Positions 58,808 to 64,000 of a DNA stretch of 64,000 nt are shown here, piece after piece. This DNA is from Phlebopus portentosus (lineage: Eukaryota > Basidiomycota > Agaricomycetes > Boletales > Boletinellaceae): assembly GCA_037892935.1 (NCBI GenBank), contig JAYXKI010000011.1, positions 1,364,001 to 1,428,000 of the forward strand, read 5' to 3'. Both the position numbers and the translations under genes were made by a program. Position 1 is the stretch's first letter. Each line of letters begins with the position of its first letter. The notes below the pieces were generated by a model that was not told the DNA's origin, did not search any database, and saw only the letters and a program-made list of their open reading frames with translations.

Positions 58808-59366
58808 TATGCATTAGAGAACACGTCACCGGTGAGTACTTAATAATGATGAAGTCGAATGTAGGCCAAGAGGAGGTCTTTCTATTATGTTAAGCAGATA
58901 AATTAAAGGATCAATCTAAGGCAGGCTAATATAATAATAAATAAGTAACAATGAGTTAAACCCGAAGTCATTATGACTAGCAAACATCTAAGATATATTT
59001 ATGCTTTAGCCGTTGTACATTAAGTTATCATAATAGTAAGTAGATTAAACAACTAAATAATACAGACAATAGAGTAAATACTTAAATTGTCATGATAGTA
59101 AGTAGAATAGAAAGACAAGAAATGAAAGAGTCAAACTGTTTACTTATATACATGAGACTTATAAGAAAGGTCTACTCTATTAGAGAGTCACATGATGAGA
59201 GAGTAGAGTGATTAGTGAGCATTATAGATAGTGATAGAATGTTTTAGTAAATGTATGAATAAGCATCATAAAAGAAAAAGAAAAAGAAAAAGAAAAAGAA
59301 AAAGAAAAGAAAATTAAAAAAAAAGATGATATAAGAAAATAAAATTAAAATGTTTGAGTCGTTACA
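58808..59366 (-). mobile_element. Truncated Gypsy element G2 (LTR plus 80 bp)
   Basis: In reverse it reads TGTAACGACTC to TGCTTAACA (LTR, 58888-59366, 479 bp) and then TAATAGAAAGACC, the same bases that follow the G1 5' LTR, plus about 65 bp of leader. It is a diverged relative of G1. The rest of the element is missing and the inner end abuts A9. Confidence 0.82.
58888..59366 (-). repeat. 5' LTR of G2
   Basis: Aligns by eye along its length with the G1 LTR, including the region upstream of GTTTGACTCTTT and TCTATTCTACTTAC. It contains an expanded (GAAAAA)n run at about 59271-59309 that G1 lacks. Confidence 0.82.
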
Positions 59367-60503
59367 TTCATAAGAATTTTTCTCTGGAGCTTGAAAGGCT
59401 AAGAGAAATAAAGAGTTTTGAGTGATTTAGATATATCTCAAAGCAGTACATTCTGACATGCAATTTACAGCTAATTGCAAAATTGTTAGCAATTTGGAAA
59501 ATCACGTGTATTTTTGACACATAGTGCATCCTGGATGAGCAAAAAAAAACAAAATAGCGAATATCTCAGTCAATACAGCACATAAAAATCTGATATAACC
59601 ATGTAAAAAACCTGCTCAAAAATGCACTCCAGTACATATAAAAATGTCTGGGTTTTGTTGAGTATGTACTTTGCTACTAAAAAGATAGCATCATTGTACT
59701 AAATCCTTGTCATGCCCTCCGTTCAGTGTAAAAATCATAGCTTGCCCAACGTTATCCGGAAAAATCTGATTCAAGTTTGATAAATCAGGTTAGCCCAGTG
59801 GGCACCTGTACGCAACTCCTTGAGACTCCCTGACATGATTGTGGTAGTGAAACTGGGTGGTTTGTTGTCACTCCTGCTCGCAGAACTCTCCTCTACTTCA
59901 TTGCATCTGTCATAACTCACGCATTCGGACATCAAAAGATCTGATTGTTTTTGCTAAAAAGACAGCAGCATAGACACTTTTAGCCAAGACAGTAGCTGAG
60001 CTGAGTTAGGCTTGGGTGTGGCTACATTACATGTACTATCTACCAATCAGACTTGAAACTACCTCAGTGACCATCCTCTGCTGAAATGTCACCCAAAATC
60101 ATATCTGGGTGAGGGCGAACAAGGTCAGCTCAGCTATCATGCACTCCTGCTACAACCAAACTGAGTGTACCCACCAGGGCTGCAGAAACATCTCTCAGAG
60201 AAACACGAGTGTACACACACGACGGTAGTCTTTTGTATGCAGTATCTCCCCGCACAGCAGCTCTCATCACTTGTTCACAGTTCCCTCCTCATTTTTACCA
60301 ATCCCTCATCACCCACAGGCATGAGGGAACCCCTAGTTGCTGGGGACAGACCATCATGAGAGACGAGGCACCACGGCAAAGAGATAGGAGCAGCAACGCA
60401 TGTGAGGATAAAGGGTTAACTCACATGTTGAGTCACCACTTGATCTCGAGCCATCACCATCTTTACAGTCACCATCTCTACAGCTTATGTTGAGCATTCA
60501 TTC
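59367..60503. other. No gene seen, left of the DDE transposase
   Basis: About 1.1 kb of non-LTR sequence, AT-rich up to about 59700 and then of mixed composition. It probably includes the 5' end of the transposon carrying the 60504 gene, but I could not identify its terminal inverted repeat. Short ORFs at 60165 and 60209 overlap in different frames and have no recognisable domain. Confidence 0.4.
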
Positions 60504-61580
60504 ATGCAACCCCGGCGACGCGGCAGATGGCTGTCCAACAATTTACGGGAATGCATCATCACTATGAACAAGAAACTCAGTGCCTCTCAGATCGCAGCCT
60601 TGACTGACATACCCAAGACAACAGTTTTCTGGATAATATGAGAGTTCAAGCGCAACGGGACTGTTGCTGCACATGAACTTGGTTTTTGTGGAAGGCCTCG
60701 AGTGCTTAATTATATCTACACCGACGTATGCACATGTTGAAACTGTCCTGGTAGCTGTTGGTTCATACCACGTAGTTCCTTTTTGGGTCACTAAGCAATC
60801 TCAATGACTATTACATCAACGAGTTGAGGCTACTGCTCCAGGAAAGATGGGAGAAGGAGGCTTCGAATGTGACTATACGCAGGTCCTTGCTGCGCGCCGG
60901 TTTCACACTTAAGAAGGTGGCTGTCTCTGTCGCTTTGCTTCCCCATGCAGTCTACGCAAACTGAAATCGTCGTAGTCTAGTTATTGAAAAGGGCTCTCGA
61001 GTGGAATAAAACTCTGCGTGCACAGTACGTTGTATGTATCGCCTCTCAGTACACAGTGGAACAGCTGGTATTTGTCAATGAGAGTGCTTGCGATCAGCAG
61101 GCTTTTCTTTGCAACACTGCTTGGGCCCTTGAGGGTCGTCGTGCATGTTGCAAGCAGTTTTTCAATAGGGGAAAATGGTGATTCTGCCTCTTGTGGCACA
61201 TCACAAGCTTCTGATTCACTCCGTTAGCTTCTCCATCTTGCCAGCTATCAGCCTTGATGGGACAATCGACTGCACTATCGTACAGGGTGCATTCAATACC
61301 AAATTGTTCACAGAATTCATCGCCAGCCTGTTGGACAAAATGCATCCCTTCCTCAGTAATCAATCAGTCATCGTAATAGACAACTGCCCGATACACAAGG
61401 CTCCTGAGATTCGGGAGCTCATCAAATCTTGGTCTATCTTACTAGCAATGCAAGTCGCAGCATGTACTGACCCCTTTGCTTAGGGGTGTCAGGCTTGAAT
61501 TTCTTCCTCCTTACTCACCAGACTACAATCCTATTGAACTTGCATTCTCCATAACCAAGTCCAGGCTTTGTGGAATCTGA
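60504..61580 (+). pseudogene. IS630/Tc1/mariner-type DDE transposase, multi-exon, inactive
   Basis: A cut-and-paste transposase reassembled from five exons: 60504-60725, 60776-60916, 60981-61177, 61228-61431 and 61484-61580, with GT..AG introns of 50, 64, 50 and 52 bp that keep the frame. The N-terminal helix-turn-helix reads KKLSASQIAALTDIPKTTVF. The DDE_3-type core has ILPAISLDGTI, VIVIDNCPIHKAPEIRELIK (second Asp) and FLPPYSPDYNPIELAFS (Glu). The first catalytic Asp is lost: LVFVNESA stands where the family has VDES. A TGA (60639-60641), probably from CGA, interrupts the N-terminal domain, and TGA 61578-61580 ends it early. The start ATG (MQPRRRGRW) and the 64-bp intron are my choices from frame and homology logic. 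Confidence 0.8.
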
Positions 61581-62541
61581 CGAGTTTATTTTATTTCCTC
61601 TTGCAGGCAGGGATCCATGCTTAGTTCTATAAAGTACTCAACATTCACCGTCGTCTTCACCATAAGAACATACTGCTTTAACAGAACAACCAATGAGGAT
61701 GCTGGCCAAAAGTTGATTTTAATGAAATCGACACCAAGTGCATTTGAAATCACTTTTAGCCTTAAACGCTGGTACGTTGACCATCATAGGAGTATGGCAA
61801 TGCCTGACAGTTCGATAGCCATCGCATTTGATGTACAACCGGATAATAGATGCGACCTGTCAGTTCTATCTTACATGCACTTCATGAGAAATCTCGAATG
61901 TAAAATTAAGGAACAGCACACTCCCAATGAAAGATGATCGATACTCGTTATTCTAGTTGACGAGGGGTGCACTTTGTGCAAAATGTACATCAAACTGCAA
62001 CATAACATAATGATGTGTGTCAGAATGCCACCTCGCTGCAGTTCAAGGAGGTTATCACAATGTTCCATCATGGTACCTCGACTCCAACAAAGGCCTAGGC
62101 AAACTTGTTAAAGGATATAGCGCTGATGAACACGATCAATGAATGATAGGTGCGATTGTTTGTCTTGCCCCTTTCCTTGCATTGTGCACTTATTTGTTCC
62201 GATAGGAAGTGTTCCAAATGCTCAGGAGATGCTTTCACCAGTGCGGCCCATGTAGCTCCAGGGAACCTCAATGCAATGCTCGCATTTCATATGTGTGAGT
62301 ATAAATAGAGATCGTTGCCTGCAGAGCCAGAAACAATCAAAGAAGCTCTGATTCTCATTTATGAAGCAGCAGTCACTTTTGGTGAGTTCTTTTGAAGAGT
62401 ATGCTTCTTTTTGATGAAGCATCTATAAATATCTATTTGGTCTCACAGCATGACTTTGCTTTCCCATGAGATCGAGTCGATTGATCAATATCGATATCTG
62501 TTCCCCTCTGACCACAACCGACATGTCTGTCGAACGCCAGG
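61581..62541. other. Region between transposase and host-like gene
   Basis: No well-supported gene. An ORF at 61617-61937 (106 codons) has no recognisable domain and could be a transposon tail. At 62209-62400 a plus-strand frame reads protein-like (DAFTSAAHVAPGNLNAML, then PETIKEALILIYEAAVTF) with one TAG. It might be a broken upstream exon of the next gene or of a lost gene. Confidence 0.35.
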
Positions 62542-63771
62542 ATGGAGATTTATGTGGGTCCTCATCCTCCACTCTCCTTGACATGTTCTGAAATTGTCTT
62601 AGACTTATCCGTGCCCGACAATGATCGTAAGTATCTTCTCTTATATAGAGTTCATTCTCATTGTAATATTGGGTATAAGTGATTGCGGATGATTTAAAAG
62701 GCGTAATATACGAGTGGAACAAGGCTGTGCTGAAAGTTGAGGAAGCCCGGGACAGCAATGTCGGTTACATCCAGGGCTATCGGGATGCAGTTGAGCATGT
62801 AGCGCCCTGCATCCATGCACTTTTTGAGGCGAGTGTGCATGCCTCGCAGCTCACGGATGCCCTGTTCGATGAGGTGAAGGAGATCAGAGATTCGTCAAAT
62901 GACTTGTCTGTCAGGATGACGGAGGTGAGTTTTAGCACTTTCTTTCAAGGACTTATAGTTGCTTATATTCTCTTAGGAGATGATAGCAGATCTGGCTATC
63001 GGAGGAAGGCTTTCTTTTGATATCAGCTTAGAAATGTTTGGCCAAATTGGCTTGATACTTGCAGAGATCGGTAGAAAGGATGGAGGCATCCTCAACGACA
63101 GAGGCAATGATGCGAGGCTTAGGGCCTTTGTGACTTATTTTAACCATTATGGCAAACTCAAACCATCTACTTTCCTTTTGCATTTGGCTTCCTTATTAAT
63201 CGGACTCAGGAATCTTACAGTGGAGGAGGGGAAGGAACCGGAAGCAGTCCCTATAGTGATGGCACTTTTGAATGCTGTATCAACGCAAACCAGTCCTTTG
63301 AAGGACTCCCTCGAAACCATGGCAATGAGCCTACAGTCATAGTGTGAAGACCAGGTATGGGCACTAGAGTGCTTCCTGCAGGCCTTCCCGCCTGTAGAAG
63401 GGTCCACACGAATTGTGGTCCTTTACTTTTTTATTAAAAAGAATCCGATTCGACAATTCGGTAATGATGCAGCACATCCCTTGGAGATCAGGATGTCTTA
63501 CTCTTCTATGAAATTTTTGGTGGAGCAGGTTGACATAAACATGGAGGATAAGGAAGTTTTGCACCAAATCTCCCACAATATAGAGAAGATTCAGGATGAG
63601 TTCAAAGGTCTCAAGTTCGAGTATGGGTTGAAGGAGCCAAAGAAAGAGAAGGGGAAGGGGAAGGGGAAGGGCAATATCATTTTCAGCCTACTCGGTGACT
63701 CGAAAAAATGCTCACCCATAATCCTGACGTGGACTAGCGATACGTTTGTGTCAAAGAGGCTGGTCCGCTGA
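62542..63771 (+). pseudogene. Unrecognised intron-containing protein gene with in-frame TAG
   Basis: Three exons, 62542-62626, 62680-62924 and 62977-63771, with 53- and 52-bp GT..AG introns that keep the frame. ATG 62542 is the first Met after an upstream in-frame stop. The product would be about 375 residues, mostly helical and soluble-looking (for example ADDLKGVIYEWNKAV, KEIRDSSNDLSVRMTE, HNIEKIQDEFKGL). It has a Lys-rich GKGKGKG stretch encoded by AAGGGG repeats (about 63646-63670). I recognise no domain. TAG at 63340-63342 falls in frame between two long open parts, so the gene is either inactivated (TAG from CAG or TGG), ends there at about 230 residues, or uses an unseen intron. It is the only plausible host gene in the window. 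Confidence 0.6.
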
Positions 63772-64000
63772 GTACCTCGACCAAGTGAGCTTGAAGCGCC
63801 ACCGATCAAATGGAGCATAGGAGGGAATGATAAAGTGTAGTAGAGGGGAAAGACAAAGAGAAGGCGAGGCCAAGTATAGAGGTATCGAGTGTAGAGGAAG
63901 AGAGGGAAGCAAAGAAGAGGAGATGATTGTGTACTTTACTTTAGTCCAAGCTCTGTGTTCTCTGCTCCAAAAAGATTCAAAGAAAGCACGTGGTACTAGG
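63772..64000. other. Right edge, no gene assigned
   Basis: Purine-rich sequence (GGGGAAAGACAAAGAGAAGG and similar) after the stop of the preceding gene. It may be its 3' UTR. Nothing else is supported. Confidence 0.4.

Noticed and set aside
61617..61937. 106-codon ORF after the transposase
   Set aside because: No recognisable domain, no clear start context and partly overlapping a possible transposase tail. Not supported as a gene.

Overview
This window is almost entirely transposable-element DNA from a eukaryote, most likely a filamentous fungus and probably a basidiomycete. That placement is inferred from four things: the only non-LTR genes have 50-64 bp GT..AG introns; the Gypsy element is a fungal-type chromovirus; the DDE transposase at 60504 resembles those common in mushroom genomes; and older repeats carry mostly C-to-T/G-to-A changes, as in RIP-like silencing. 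No rRNA, tRNA, CRISPR or bacterial feature is visible.

About 1-58.8 kb is a nested retrotransposon cluster. One Ty1/Copia family (here 'family A', 199-256 bp LTRs, TGTTAGA...TCTAACA ends) accounts for most of it. Using target-site duplications (TSDs) I resolve it as follows. A Copia remnant of another family (B, 1-2700) is cut by A1. A1 (minus, 2701-15221) is split by A2 (plus, 5014-11237). A1 shares its 5' LTR with A3 (minus, 14970-46533). A3 is split first by Gypsy element G1 (plus, 16790-29651), which is itself split by A4 (minus, 22730-28928), and again by element X (minus, 30874-43344). X contains a further copy, Y, and the X/Y block has been inverted after insertion. Next come a family-A fragment (46534-46937), Copia family C (minus, 46950-53800, itself carrying a 1.56-kb LTR-like insert), a matching inverted fragment (53801-54018), and A9 (plus, 54019-58807, carrying a 760-bp MITE). 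A truncated Gypsy LTR (G2) ends the cluster at 59366.

From 59.4 to 64 kb the DNA is different. There is a broken, multi-intron DDE (IS630/Tc1/mariner type) transposase gene at 60504-61580, and an unrecognised intron-containing host-like gene at 62542-63771 with an in-frame TAG.

Family A encodes one Gag-Pol polyprotein (Gag/UBN2, CX2CX4HX4C knuckle, DTGA protease, DD35E integrase, RT with YVDDM, RNase H) behind an unusually long leader of about 1.19 kb. The leader begins with a primer-binding site matching the anticodon arm of initiator tRNA-Met. The youngest copies (A4, X, Y) are almost open. Yet five of six copies that cover the site carry the same TAG at a conserved RT tryptophan, so no copy here encodes an uninterrupted polyprotein. 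Statements about element age and mechanism are inferences; LTR ends, TSDs, motifs and stops are read directly from the sequence.
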